Shown: piece by piece, positions 8,564 to 16,934 of the stretch
Position numbering within the stretch: the stretch's first letter is position 1
Layout: each line of letters opens with the position of its first letter
Assembly: GCF_937468385.1 (NCBI RefSeq)
Contig: NZ_CALBWS010000041.1
Location: 1-42,551 of the forward strand
DNA length: 42,551 nucleotides
Source: Neobacillus rhizosphaerae
GTDB taxonomy: Bacteria > Bacillota > Bacilli > Bacillales > Cytobacillaceae
Direction: 5' to 3'
Program-made: the position numbers and the translations under genes
Notes under the pieces: generated by a model
Databases searched by the model: none
The model's input: the letters and a program-made list of their open reading frames with translations, nothing else
What the model was told of the DNA's origin: nothing

Positions 8564-8592
8564 TTGACAATAGCAGGGATGCTCCTTATTAT
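8564..8592 (+). promoter_or_regulatory. Sigma-A promoter of the hisS-aspS leader
   Basis: A perfect TTGACA (8564-8569), 17-base spacer and TATTAT (8587-8592). Transcription would begin near 8599, about 130 bases before the T-box stem I, so the transcript has an unusual 5' extension. Confidence 0.85.
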
Positions 8593-8598
8593 TATATA

Positions 8599-8990
8599 AA
8601 TGGAAACTTGCTGACTGGCCAGCACTAAATGGCAGTTCTCGAGGTTCAGTTGAATTTATGCGTTCAGAATTTTACGATAGTAAATACTGATTAGCGAAGT
8701 AAAATGTAATATACGGATATAACCATTTGATGGAGCATAGTAGTTAAGCTAACCCATGAAAAGAGAGGAGATGCCTAGGCTGAAAGCATTTCCACATGTG
8801 ACTTAACGAATGAACACTCCGTAGGCTTCTCTCTGAAAAAGCTTCAGCTTTAGTAGGAGAAGAACGTAGCAGGCGTTAACTGTTAAAGAGGAATAGCTAT
8901 TTTATTTTTTAGGCTATTCAACTAGGGTGGCACCGCGGGATTATTAACTCTCGTCCCTTGTATTATACAAGGGATGGGAGTTTTTTTATT
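8599..8990 (+). promoter_or_regulatory. T-box riboswitch (His specifier) controlling hisS-aspS
   Basis: Stem I runs about 8732-8820: GGAG/CTCC base, AGTA motif at 8739, GTTAAG/CTTAAC helix, AGAGAG bulge, and an 8-bp distal helix (GGAGATGC 8767-8774 with GCATTTCC 8786-8793) capped by GGCTGAAA. The specifier loop places CAC (His) at 8815-8817. The conserved T-box AGGGTGGCACCGCG is at 8924-8937 and the terminator ACTCTCGTCCCTTG / CAAGGGATGGGAGT with a T7 run at 8947-8988. Uncharged tRNA-His pairing with the specifier and T-box bulge would favour the antiterminator and expression of both synthetases. Confidence 0.92.
8643..8700 (+). repeat. Hairpin-bearing dispersed element, copy A (inside hisS leader)
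   Basis: GTTGAATTTATGCGT, TCAGAATTT, an imperfect hairpin (CAGAATTTTAC / GTAAATACTG) and ATTAGC match the element at 23644-23697, where the order of blocks is the same and the hairpin is perfect. Here it lies between the promoter and stem I of the T-box, so it would be transcribed as part of the leader. This copy looks the more degraded of the two. Confidence 0.6.
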
Positions 8991-9041
8991 TTCACTAAAA
9001 ATCTATTTACATAAAAATATGAAAAAAAGGAGGTTTCCGCT

Positions 9042-10313
9042 ATGTCTATTAGCATTCCGAGAGGCACACAGGATATATTGCCAGGAGAGGTAGAGAAGTG
9101 GCAGCTGATTGAAAAAAAAGCGAGAGAACTTTGTGAGAAATATCAATACCAGGAAATTCGCACCCCCATTTTTGAATCAACTGAACTATTTTCAAGAGGC
9201 GTTGGTGACACAACTGATATTGTTCAAAAAGAAATGTACACATTTGAAGACCGGGGGAAACGCAGTATTACGCTTAGACCTGAAGGAACTGCGGCGGTCG
9301 TTCGCTCATTTGTCGAGAAAAAAATGTTTGGTTACGCCAACCAGCCTGTAAAGCTTTATTATATGGGGCCGATGTTCCGTTATGAACGTCCGCAGGCAGG
9401 TCGTTTCCGCCAGTTTGTTCAATTTGGAGTCGAAGCTTTAGGCAGTAACGATCCAGCGATTGATGCGGAGGTTATCTCCCTAGCGATGAACCTGTACAGA
9501 GAAATGGGTCTTACCCAGCTTAAGTTGATTATTAATAGCCTTGGTGATAAGGAAAGCCGAAACGCTCACCGCGAGGCGTTGGTGAATCACTTTAAACCAA
9601 GAATCGGCGAGTTTTGTCATGATTGTCAGAACCGCTTGGAAAAGAATCCGTTGAGAATTTTGGATTGCAAACAGGATCGTGATCATGAATTAATGAAATC
9701 TGCACCGTCCATTCTAGAGTTTTTAAACGATTATTCAAAAACTTATTTTGAAAAATTACAGCAGTATTTAACCCAATTAGATATTCCCTTTGAAGTCGAT
9801 GCCAACTTGGTGCGAGGCTTGGATTATTATAATCACACCGCCTTTGAGATCATGAGCAACGCAGAGGGATTTGGGGCCATCACCACATTATGCGGCGGCG
9901 GCCGTTATAATGGTTTAGCAGAAGAAATTGGCGGGCCGGAAACGCCTGGTATCGGCTTTGCTTTAAGTATTGAACGGTTTATTGCAGCCCTTAATGCAGA
10001 AGGTATCGAGCTTGATACGAGTCAAGGGATTGATTGTTATCTGGCCTCACTTGGGGAGGAAGCGAAGGATTACACCGTTGGCCTGTTGCAACAACTTCGG
10101 ATGGCTGGTTTTTCAGCAGAAAGAGATTATCTAGATCGAAAAATTAAGGCGCAATTTAAAGCGGCTGACCGCTTAAAAGCAAAATATGTGGCCGTTCTCG
10201 GTGATGAAGAGCTTAAAAACAACCATATCAATGTGAAAAATATGGCTACAGGTGAACAAGTAGAAGTGGAGCTTGGTTCTTTGGTTCACTATTTTCAGGG
10301 GTTACGAGGATAA
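9042..10313 (+). CDS. hisS: Histidyl-tRNA synthetase
   Basis: Class II synthetase that charges tRNA-His. The 423-aa length is typical. It opens with IPRGTQDILP, motif 1 surrounds YQEIRTPIFE, motif 2 contains MFRYERPQAGRFRQF (about 111-125), the HisRS-specific LVRGLDYYN lies near 257, and motif 3 is GIGFALSIER (about 315). The anticodon-binding domain fills the last 95 residues or so. It starts at ATG 9042 with AAAGGAGGTTTCCGCT upstream. It is the first gene after a His T-box and is followed after 12 bases by aspS. Confidence 0.98.
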   Translation: MSISIPRGTQDILPGEVEKWQLIEKKARELCEKYQYQEIRTPIFESTELFSRGVGDTTDIVQKEMYTFEDRGKRSITLRPEGTAAVVRSFVEKKMFGYANQPVKLYYMGPMFRYERPQAGRFRQFVQFGVEALGSNDPAIDAEVISLAMNLYREMGLTQLKLIINSLGDKESRNAHREALVNHFKPRIGEFCHDCQNRLEKNPLRILDCKQDRDHELMKSAPSILEFLNDYSKTYFEKLQQYLTQLDIPFEVDANLVRGLDYYNHTAFEIMSNAEGFGAITTLCGGGRYNGLAEEIGGPETPGIGFALSIERFIAALNAEGIELDTSQGIDCYLASLGEEAKDYTVGLLQQLRMAGFSAERDYLDRKIKAQFKAADRLKAKYVAVLGDEELKNNHINVKNMATGEQVEVELGSLVHYFQGLRG

Positions 10314-10325
10314 AGGAGGATTAAC

Positions 10326-12095
10326 ATGTTTGGCAGATCGTATTTTTGTGGTGAAGTACCAGAATCAGTAGTAGGGGAAAAGGTAACATTAAAAGGCTGG
10401 GTTCAAAAACGACGCGACCTTGGCGGATTAATCTTTATCGATTTGCGCGACCGTTCAGGAATAGTCCAAGTAGTATTTAATCCTGATTTATCAAAGGAAG
10501 CACTCAAAACTGCAGAAAAAATCCGCAACGAATTTGTTCTTGATGTTGTGGGAACTGTCGTTGCCCGTGAACCTGGAACCATTAATGAAAATCTAAAAAC
10601 GGGTAAAATTGAGGTTCAAGCGGAAACCGTAACGATTATCAATGAAGCGAAAACTCCTCCGTTTACGATTTCTGATAAAACAGATGCTTCAGAAGATGTA
10701 CGTTTGAAATATCGTTATTTAGATTTCCGTCGTCCGGTTATTTTTGAAACCTTAAAAATGCGTCATCAGGTGACGAAACAAATTAGGGATTTCCTTGACG
10801 GCGAAGGCTTCTTAGATATCGAAACACCAATTTTAACAAAAAGCACTCCTGAAGGGGCGCGTGATTATTTAGTCCCAAGCCGTGTCCACCCCGGTGAATT
10901 CTACGCGCTGCCACAATCGCCGCAGTTGTTTAAGCAATTGTTGATGGTGGGTGGAATAGAACGGTATTACCAAATTGCTCGCTGTTTCCGTGACGAGGAC
11001 TTACGTGCAGACCGGCAGCCTGAATTCACGCAAATAGATATAGAAACAAGCTTCTTAAGTCAAAAGGACATTATGGGCATGATGGAAAAAATGATGTCAC
11101 AGTTGATGAAGGAAGTAAAAGGTGTGGAAGTTCCTGAGGCTTTCCCGCAAATGACTTATGATGAAGCGATGAGCCGCTATGGTTCCGACAAACCGGATAC
11201 TCGTTTTGGGCTAGAGCTTGTTGACCTCTCCGAAATCGTCAAGGAATCCGGCTTTAAGGTGTTTGCCGCCGCGGTTGCGAGTGGTGGTCAAGTTAAAGCG
11301 ATAAACGTTAAAGGTGCTGCAGACAAGTACTCACGTAAAGATATCGATGCCTTAACTGAGTTTGTTGCCGTTTATGGTGCCAAGGGTCTTGCTTGGTTAA
11401 AAGTTGATTCTGAAGGCTTAAAGGGACCAATTGCGAAATTCTTCTCTGAAGAGGACGCACAGGCACTGAAAGTCACACTAGAGGCCAATGCAGGGGATTT
11501 GCTCCTATTTGTAGCTGATAAGAAAAGTGTAGTGGCTGATTCCCTTGGCGCACTAAGACTTAAGCTAGGAAAAGAATTGGGATTAATCGATCAAAGCTTG
11601 TTCCATTTCTTATGGGTGACAGACTGGCCGTTATTGGAATACGATGAAGAGGAAGGGCGTTATTACGCTGCTCACCATCCGTTTACAATGCCATTTAGGG
11701 AAGACCTTGAATATTTGGATTCTGATCCAGGGAAGGTGCGTGCCCAAGCCTATGACCTTGTTCTGAATGGATATGAGCTTGGCGGCGGTTCACTTCGGAT
11801 TTTTGAGCGACCAATCCAAGAAAAAATGTTTAGTGTTCTTGGATTTTCACCAGAAGAAGCAAAGGAACAGTTTGGCTTCTTAATGAATGTTTTTGAATAT
11901 GGGACTCCTCCACATGGCGGCATTGCTCTTGGACTAGACCGCTTGGTGATGCTACTTGCCGGAAGCACCAATCTAAGAGATACGATTGCATTTCCAAAAA
12001 CAGCGAGTGCAAGCTGCTTGTTAACAAATGCACCAAGCGAAGTTTCTGAGGCGCAATTGTTAGAGCTAAGTTTGTCATTAAATGTTAAAAAATAA
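10326..12095 (+). CDS. aspS: Aspartyl-tRNA synthetase, bacterial type
   Basis: Class IIb synthetase charging tRNA-Asp. The 589-aa size is that of bacterial AspRS, with an N-terminal OB anticodon domain (about 1-110), the catalytic core interrupted by the bacterial GAD insertion (about 290-420) and motif 3 GIALGLDRLVMLL (about 532). Motif 2 reads FRDEDLRADRQPEFTQID near 218-235. Whether it is discriminating or also charges tRNA-Asn cannot be told by eye. Start ATG 10326 lies behind AAAGGAGG, 12 bases after hisS; both genes share the His T-box, so AspRS supply is tied to histidine tRNA status. Confidence 0.98.
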   Translation: MFGRSYFCGEVPESVVGEKVTLKGWVQKRRDLGGLIFIDLRDRSGIVQVVFNPDLSKEALKTAEKIRNEFVLDVVGTVVAREPGTINENLKTGKIEVQAETVTIINEAKTPPFTISDKTDASEDVRLKYRYLDFRRPVIFETLKMRHQVTKQIRDFLDGEGFLDIETPILTKSTPEGARDYLVPSRVHPGEFYALPQSPQLFKQLLMVGGIERYYQIARCFRDEDLRADRQPEFTQIDIETSFLSQKDIMGMMEKMMSQLMKEVKGVEVPEAFPQMTYDEAMSRYGSDKPDTRFGLELVDLSEIVKESGFKVFAAAVASGGQVKAINVKGAADKYSRKDIDALTEFVAVYGAKGLAWLKVDSEGLKGPIAKFFSEEDAQALKVTLEANAGDLLLFVADKKSVVADSLGALRLKLGKELGLIDQSLFHFLWVTDWPLLEYDEEEGRYYAAHHPFTMPFREDLEYLDSDPGKVRAQAYDLVLNGYELGGGSLRIFERPIQEKMFSVLGFSPEEAKEQFGFLMNVFEYGTPPHGGIALGLDRLVMLLAGSTNLRDTIAFPKTASASCLLTNAPSEVSEAQLLELSLSLNVKK

Positions 12096-12118
12096 CAAGA
12101 ATTCGCTTTCATGAAACC

Positions 12119-12147
12119 TTGAATGAAGCATCATAATATGGTATTAT
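12119..12147 (+). promoter_or_regulatory. Sigma-A promoter of 6S RNA
   Basis: TTGAAT (12119-12124), 17-base spacer, TATTAT (12142-12147), placed so that transcription starts a few bases before the paired 5' end of the 6S RNA. Confidence 0.8.
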
Positions 12148-12156
12148 AAAAGCAAT

Positions 12157-12364
12157 TAAAGAAGAGTCCTGAAATGTACGTTGTGTGACCTGAAGTTTTG
12201 ACCGAACATTATTTATTCGGGAGTCTGGAGTTTTCTGATTGCGTAAATGCCCCACCTATTGACAGGTAAGGGGACTTACAATACCGGGAACAGGACACCC
12301 CCCTGCTGAGTGCGGGATCAAAACTAAGGATGAAGAAGCAACGGCACCATTGGGACTCTTTTCC
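12157..12364 (+). ncRNA. bsrA: 6S RNA (bsrA type)
   Basis: The region has the 6S layout: complementary ends (AAGAGTCC near 12162 with GGGACTCTT near 12352), a long closing stem, and the central bubble framed by GTTTTGACCGAACATT and GGGATCAAAACT. The inner part GCCCCACCTATTGACAGG, GGGGACTTACAATAC and GGGAACAGGACACC resembles B. subtilis 6S-1. Its location between aspS and tcdA (yrvM) is the location of bsrA in B. subtilis. 6S RNA binds sigma-A RNA polymerase and mimics an open promoter. Exact ends are estimates. Confidence 0.9.
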
Positions 12365-12378
12365 TTTTTACAAAAATC

Positions 12379-12410
12379 AACCTCTTGCTACGGCAAGAGG
12401 TTTTATTTTG
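12379..12410 (+). terminator. Intrinsic terminator after 6S RNA
   Basis: CCTCTTGC (12381) and GCAAGAGG (12393) form an 8-bp stem with loop TACG, followed by TTTTATTTTG. Confidence 0.85.
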
Positions 12411-12521
12411 CTGTTTATCTTCCTAATTCCTATAAAAATACTTGTTTTTATAAGCGGGTATGATATATTTTTATGGTGAAAAAATAATAGATAATTGAAT
12501 TTAAATTTGGAGTGAATATAA

Positions 12522-13289
12522 ATGCTACATCAATTTTCGCGAAATGAGCTTGCTATCGGTAAAGAAGGACTTAATATCATGAAAAATAGCACGGTCGCTG
12601 TTTTAGGAATTGGCGGTGTCGGTTCATTTGCTGCCGAGGCCCTTGCACGCTCTGGTGTTGGTCGGTTAATTTTAATCGACAAAGACGATGTTGATATTAC
12701 AAACATTAACCGTCAACTAATTGCGCTTCTTTCAACCGTGGGTAGACCAAAAGTAGACATAATGCAGGAGCGGATTAAGGATATTAATCCTGATTGTGAA
12801 GTGATTGCACTGAAGATGTTTTACACAGAGGATACTTATGAGGAGATTTTTGGCTACAACTTAGATTTTGTCGTGGATGCCTCTGATACGATTATTTATA
12901 AAATTCATTTGATGAAAGAATGTTTAAAAAGAAAGATTCCGATTATTTCGAGCATGGGGGCTGCTAATAAAATGGACCCAACCCGGTTCCAAATTGCCGA
13001 TATTTCGAAGACTCATACGGATCCAATTGCAAAAGTCATCCGCACGAAACTTCGTAAGGAAAGAATTCATAAGGGCATACCAGTTGTTTTTTCTGATGAA
13101 AGCCCGATTGTCATTCGTGAGGACATTAAAAAAGAGGTAGGAAATGAAAATGCCCCAATCCGTAAAGCTCAAATGCCGCCTGCGTCAAATGCCTTTGTCC
13201 CATCTGCAGCAGGTTTAATTATGGCAAGCTATGTTGTGAGAGAATTACTAAAAGATATCAAAATCCAACGTGTTTCAGATGAAAAATAA
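12522..13289 (+). CDS. tcdA: tRNA threonylcarbamoyladenosine dehydratase TcdA (YrvM)
   Basis: E1-like ATP-dependent enzyme that cyclises t6A37 to ct6A in ANN-decoding tRNAs. The 255-aa protein has the Rossmann nucleotide loop GIGGVGSF (29-36) and the downstream acidic end of the second strand (IDKDDVD), then N-rich INRQ, as in ThiF/MoeB/E1 proteins. VVDASDT and ISSMGAANKMDPTR are typical of the TcdA/CsdL branch. It begins at ATG 12522 after GGAGTGAATATAA and ends just before a good terminator. In B. subtilis yrvM likewise follows the 6S RNA gene. It is monocistronic here. Confidence 0.94.
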   Translation: MLHQFSRNELAIGKEGLNIMKNSTVAVLGIGGVGSFAAEALARSGVGRLILIDKDDVDITNINRQLIALLSTVGRPKVDIMQERIKDINPDCEVIALKMFYTEDTYEEIFGYNLDFVVDASDTIIYKIHLMKECLKRKIPIISSMGAANKMDPTRFQIADISKTHTDPIAKVIRTKLRKERIHKGIPVVFSDESPIVIREDIKKEVGNENAPIRKAQMPPASNAFVPSAAGLIMASYVVRELLKDIKIQRVSDEK

Positions 13290-13297
13290 TTGTTGAG

Positions 13298-13326
13298 CCC
13301 TAAACTTTTGGAGTTTAGGGTTTTTA
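13298..13326 (+). terminator. Intrinsic terminator of tcdA
   Basis: CCCTAAACT and AGTTTAGGG form a perfect 9-bp stem, loop of five, followed by TTTTTATTATT. Confidence 0.9.
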
Positions 13327-13579
13327 TTATTCTGTTTTCAAGGTTGGTAATACCGACTGGCTTTTAGAACCTGAAAAGTGGAAAAGTGTACAATTGAAAA
13401 AAAGGTTTGATATTTTGTTAACATGATTGATTATCAGCCTTTAGCCCTAGAATTGATTCCATCCACAGCCGTTATTAAGGAAAGGGTTTGTAAGGTTATA
13501 ATATAAAAGGAATATTAGTTAGGAAAATTTTGCCGAAATAAGGTAAAATTGTGTGTGACTAATAGAGAGGAGAGAGAAT

Positions 13580-14506
13580 TTGGAAACAATCGTTGAACTA
13601 AAAGACGTAACAAAAGTGATTAAAGGAAGAACGATTATTGATCATATCAGCTTCCAAGTGAATAAGGGTGAGGTATTTGGGTTTCTAGGTCCAAATGGTG
13701 CGGGGAAAACAACGACCATCCGGATGATTGTCGGCTTGATGGGGATTACTTCGGGAGACATTAGTATTGGCGGGGCAAGCATCAAAAGTGAGTTTGAAGA
13801 TGCTGTAAGCCATGTTGGTGCCATTGTTGAGAATCCGGAGATGTATAAATTTTTGTCTGGATATCAAAATCTGGTTCATTATGCAAGAATGTCAAAAGGC
13901 ATCACTAAGGAAAAGATTGCTGAAACCGTTGAACTCGTTGGCTTAACAGACCGAATCAATGACAAAGTGAAAACCTACTCACTTGGAATGAGACAGAGGT
14001 TGGGATTAGCACAGTGTCTTTTGCATGACCCAGATGTGTTGATTCTAGATGAGCCTACGAATGGCCTTGATCCCGCTGGAATAAGAGAAATTCGTGACTA
14101 TGTCCGCCTCTTAGCACGTGAAAAAAATATGGCCGTTATCGTTTCCAGCCACTTGCTTTCTGAAATGGAAATGATGTGTGACAGAATCGGGATCATTCAA
14201 AAAGGCAAGTTGATCGATGTTCAGCTTGTCCAGGAATTTGTCCATGGCTCTGAAGTGACGTATGAGTTAGAGGTAGTTCCGAGTGATAAAGCTTTGTCAC
14301 TAATAGAAACCAACTATCCAGATGTTAGAGCGAACAGCTCAAGAAATGGAATATCCGTTGAATTTTCTAAAGAGGAAATCCCGAATCTAGTTAAAAAGTT
14401 TGTTGCCGCAGATATTCAAGTTTTTGGGATAAAAGAAGTGGCGAAAACATTAGAAGATCGCTTCCTTGAAGTGACATCAGAAAAGGAGGCAGAAGCACGT
14501 GCTTAA
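13580..14506 (+). CDS. ABC-2 exporter ATP-binding subunit, BcrA-like
   Basis: ATPase of a two-gene exporter. Visible elements: Walker A GPNGAGKT (37-44), signature SLGMRQ (134-139), Walker B VLILDE (153-158), switch histidine H191 (SSHLL). The usual Q-loop position reads VENPEMY, an ENPE variant common in BcrA-type ATPases. The last 90 residues form the extra C-terminal region of this class. The start is TTG 13580 behind AGAGGAGAGAG. A TATAAT at 13497-13502 lies upstream, but I see no good -35 box. The gene overlaps its permease by 8 bases. The substrate is not known; BcrAB relatives export bacitracin, others export lantibiotics or toxins. The pair is absent from this position in B. subtilis as I recall it. 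Confidence 0.88.
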   Translation: METIVELKDVTKVIKGRTIIDHISFQVNKGEVFGFLGPNGAGKTTTIRMIVGLMGITSGDISIGGASIKSEFEDAVSHVGAIVENPEMYKFLSGYQNLVHYARMSKGITKEKIAETVELVGLTDRINDKVKTYSLGMRQRLGLAQCLLHDPDVLILDEPTNGLDPAGIREIRDYVRLLAREKNMAVIVSSHLLSEMEMMCDRIGIIQKGKLIDVQLVQEFVHGSEVTYELEVVPSDKALSLIETNYPDVRANSSRNGISVEFSKEEIPNLVKKFVAADIQVFGIKEVAKTLEDRFLEVTSEKEAEARA

Positions 14507-15443
14507 TTTAATCAAAAATGAATGGATGAAAATTTTTAAACGCCCAGGAACTTATGTCATGATTGCCATACTTATCGTTATTATCTCGATTGTCGGTACT
14601 TTTTCTAAGTATCAGGAAAAGGATTACAAAGTCGATAAAAAATGGGAGCAAACATTACAGGAGGAAAATAAAGCATTAAATCAACAGATGGCCCAAAGTC
14701 GTGCGAAGATGGAAAAGCAATTTTTAAAAAAAGAAATCGCCATTAATGACTATCGGATTAAGCATAATCTTCCACCAAATGAAAAATATAATGTTTGGTC
14801 ATTTGTTAAGGATGCTTCACAACTTATCATCTTAGCGGGATTATTTACAATTATCATTTCTGCTGGGATTGTCGCGAGTGAATTTAACTGGGGAACCATT
14901 AAGCTGTTATTGATACGGCCAATCAATCGTACCAAAATCTTAGCATCGAAATATTTGACTGTGTTATTGTTTGGGCTGTTGATGCTGGCCATTCTGTTTG
15001 GTTTCTCAACCGTACTTGGTAGCATCCTTTTTGGAATGCCTGAACAAGCCGTTCCATACTTAAATTATTCTAATGGAGTCGTAACCGAGCAAAATATTGT
15101 AACTCACCTGTTGGTTTATTACGGGTATAGTTCAATCGACATGATTATGCTTGCGACTATGGCGTTCATGATTTCGTCCGTTTTCCGGAACAGCTCCATG
15201 GCAATCGGCTTATCACTGTTTTTATTGTTTACCGGGGCCCAATTTACTACCTTGTTGTCATTAAAATATAGCTGGGCAAAATATATCTTGTTTGCCAATA
15301 CGAATTTATCACAATACTTTGAAGGTACGCCGATGGTAGAAGGAATGACAATGACATTTTCGGTCATCATGCTGCTGATTTACTTTGCCGTTTTCCAATT
15401 TTTCGCCTTCTACGTCTTCAAAAAACGAGACGTTGCCGCTTAA
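14499..15443 (+). CDS. ABC-2 type permease subunit
   Basis: Membrane partner of the preceding ATPase; the 8-base overlap (start GTG 14499) couples their translation. About six hydrophobic segments can be seen: around residues 18-37, 105-125, 150-178, 212-230, 240-262 and 288-310. Between the first two lies a polar, Lys/Glu/Gln-rich region of about 65 residues, likely helical and probably outside the membrane (QEENKALNQQMAQSRAKMEK is coiled-coil-like). No catalytic motif is expected. The pattern suits ABC2_membrane family exporters. It ends just before a long palindrome that can terminate both this unit and the convergent rarA. Confidence 0.85.
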   Translation: MLNLIKNEWMKIFKRPGTYVMIAILIVIISIVGTFSKYQEKDYKVDKKWEQTLQEENKALNQQMAQSRAKMEKQFLKKEIAINDYRIKHNLPPNEKYNVWSFVKDASQLIILAGLFTIIISAGIVASEFNWGTIKLLLIRPINRTKILASKYLTVLLFGLLMLAILFGFSTVLGSILFGMPEQAVPYLNYSNGVVTEQNIVTHLLVYYGYSSIDMIMLATMAFMISSVFRNSSMAIGLSLFLLFTGAQFTTLLSLKYSWAKYILFANTNLSQYFEGTPMVEGMTMTFSVIMLLIYFAVFQFFAFYVFKKRDVAA

Positions 15444-15465
15444 CTGTTTCCATAAATTAAAAAAA

Positions 15466-15508
15466 GGTGTCAGGCACCATGTGAAATTTTCACATGGTGC
15501 CTGACACC
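15466..15508. repeat. Dispersed palindrome (GGTGTCAGGCACC...), copy 1; bidirectional terminator
   Basis: A 43-base palindrome: 21-base arms (starting GGTGTCAGGCACCATG) mirror each other around a single T. An A run precedes it and TCTATTTATTTT follows, so it can act as an intrinsic terminator for the ABC permease on plus and for rarA on minus. A near-identical copy lies at 42035-42077. The sequence is one I associate with many Bacillus genomes as an abundant intergenic palindrome. Confidence 0.85.
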
Positions 15509-15513
15509 TCTAT

Positions 15514-16788
15514 TTATTTTTTCGAGCGAGTTAATTTTTCATAAACAATGGCAAGTGCCTGTTCAAATTTTCCGGTTTTCTTTGGTTGATAGTATTGTTT
15601 GTTTTTTAATTTGTTCGGTAAATATTGCTGCGGGACCCAGCCATTTTCAAAATCGTGAGGATATAGGTAGCCAATTCCTCTACCAAGCTCTTTTGCCCCT
15701 TTGTAGTGGGCATCACGTAAATGATCTGGTACTTCACCGACCATTCCTTTTTGAATATCATCAAGTGCTGCCTGAATGGCTAAGACGGCAGAATTGGACT
15801 TAGGCGAAAGGCATAATTCAATAACGGCATTGGCAAGTGGTATCCTTGCCTCTGGAAAGCCAATTCTCTCTGCGGTTTCAATCGCAGCCAACGTGCGAGC
15901 TCCAGCTTGTGGATTGGCAAGTCCAATATCTTCATAAGCGATCACAATCATACGACGGCTAATACTTGGCAGGTCTCCAGCTTCAATTAATCTTCCGAGA
16001 TAGTGGAGAGCGGCATTGACGTCACTACCACGAATCGATTTTTGAAAAGCCGACAGGACATCGTAGTGCTCGTCTCCATCTTTATCGGCAACTAAACTTT
16101 TCTTTTGCAAACATTCCTCCGCTGTTTTCACATCGATTTGGATCATGTCATTGGCATCTTTATCCGTGGAAAGTACCGCTAATTCCAGGGCATTTAAGGA
16201 GCTTCGTACATCCCCGTTCGATCCTTGGGCAAAATGCTGTATAGCTTCCTCAGAAATCTCAATTTTCAGCCGTCCAAATCCCCGTTCTTCGTCTTCTAGG
16301 GCGCGAGTTAGAGTTTGTTTTACTTCATCAGGTGTTAACGGCTTCAATTCAAAAATTTGACAGCGACTACGAATCGCTGGATTAATGGCATGATAGGGAT
16401 TACTTGTGGTGGCCCCAATTAATACAATCATCCCATTTTCTAAATAAGGCAGTAAAAAATCCTGCTTTGCTTTATCTAACCTATGGACTTCATCAAGAAG
16501 CAGAATTACTTTCCCAGACATTTTCGCCTCTGCAGCGACTATTTCCATATCTTTTTTATTGTTTGTAACGGCGTTAAGCGTCCGAAAGGCGTATTTTGTG
16601 CTCCCTGCAATTGCACTGGCAATCGAGGTTTTTCCAATGCCCGGTGGTCCATATAAAATCATGGATGTCAGCTGTTTTGCTTTTACCATTCTGGCAATTA
16701 TCCTTCCATCACCAACCAGATGCTCTTGGCCTGCGACTTCTTCTATCGTTCTTGGGCGCATCCGAAAGGCTAAAGGCTTTTGCTGCAT
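15514..16788 (-). CDS. rarA: Replication-associated recombination protein RarA (MgsA family AAA+ ATPase)
   Basis: AAA+ ATPase related to clamp loaders and RuvB that acts at stalled replication forks, interacting with SSB. Walker A GPPGIGKT lies at 47-54, Walker B LLLDEVH near 96-102, sensor 1 GATTSNPY near 125-132, then a helical C-terminal tetramerisation region. An in-frame TTG 18 bases upstream is possible, but the ATG at 16788 has GGAGAG six bases before it and gives 424 aa, close to B. subtilis YrvN/RarA. It is transcribed towards the ABC transporter and away from cymR. Confidence 0.94.
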   Translation of the reverse strand: MQQKPLAFRMRPRTIEEVAGQEHLVGDGRIIARMVKAKQLTSMILYGPPGIGKTSIASAIAGSTKYAFRTLNAVTNNKKDMEIVAAEAKMSGKVILLLDEVHRLDKAKQDFLLPYLENGMIVLIGATTSNPYHAINPAIRSRCQIFELKPLTPDEVKQTLTRALEDEERGFGRLKIEISEEAIQHFAQGSNGDVRSSLNALELAVLSTDKDANDMIQIDVKTAEECLQKKSLVADKDGDEHYDVLSAFQKSIRGSDVNAALHYLGRLIEAGDLPSISRRMIVIAYEDIGLANPQAGARTLAAIETAERIGFPEARIPLANAVIELCLSPKSNSAVLAIQAALDDIQKGMVGEVPDHLRDAHYKGAKELGRGIGYLYPHDFENGWVPQQYLPNKLKNKQYYQPKKTGKFEQALAIVYEKLTRSKK

Positions 16789-16865
16789 ATTCATCTCTCC
16801 AAACAAAATTCGTTCTTTATCTTACAATATCATTTTCCTTACAAAAAGCATATTAAAGAAGAATG

Positions 16866-16874
16866 TGATATAAT
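16866..16874 (+). promoter_or_regulatory. Extended -10 promoter of cymR
   Basis: TGATATAAT is a perfect extended -10 element (TGnTATAAT) about 60 bases before the cymR start. No good -35 box is seen at 17 bases, which extended -10 promoters tolerate. Confidence 0.55.
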
Positions 16875-16934
16875 TCTAATGCCTATCAAATTACTGAGAA
16901 TATTTTTATATAGATTAGAACAGAGGTGCAGGTT

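Noticed and set aside
13319..13579. A riboswitch or regulator site before the ABC transporter
   Set aside because: I found only a TATAAT (13497) without a -35 box and no convincing structure or operator.
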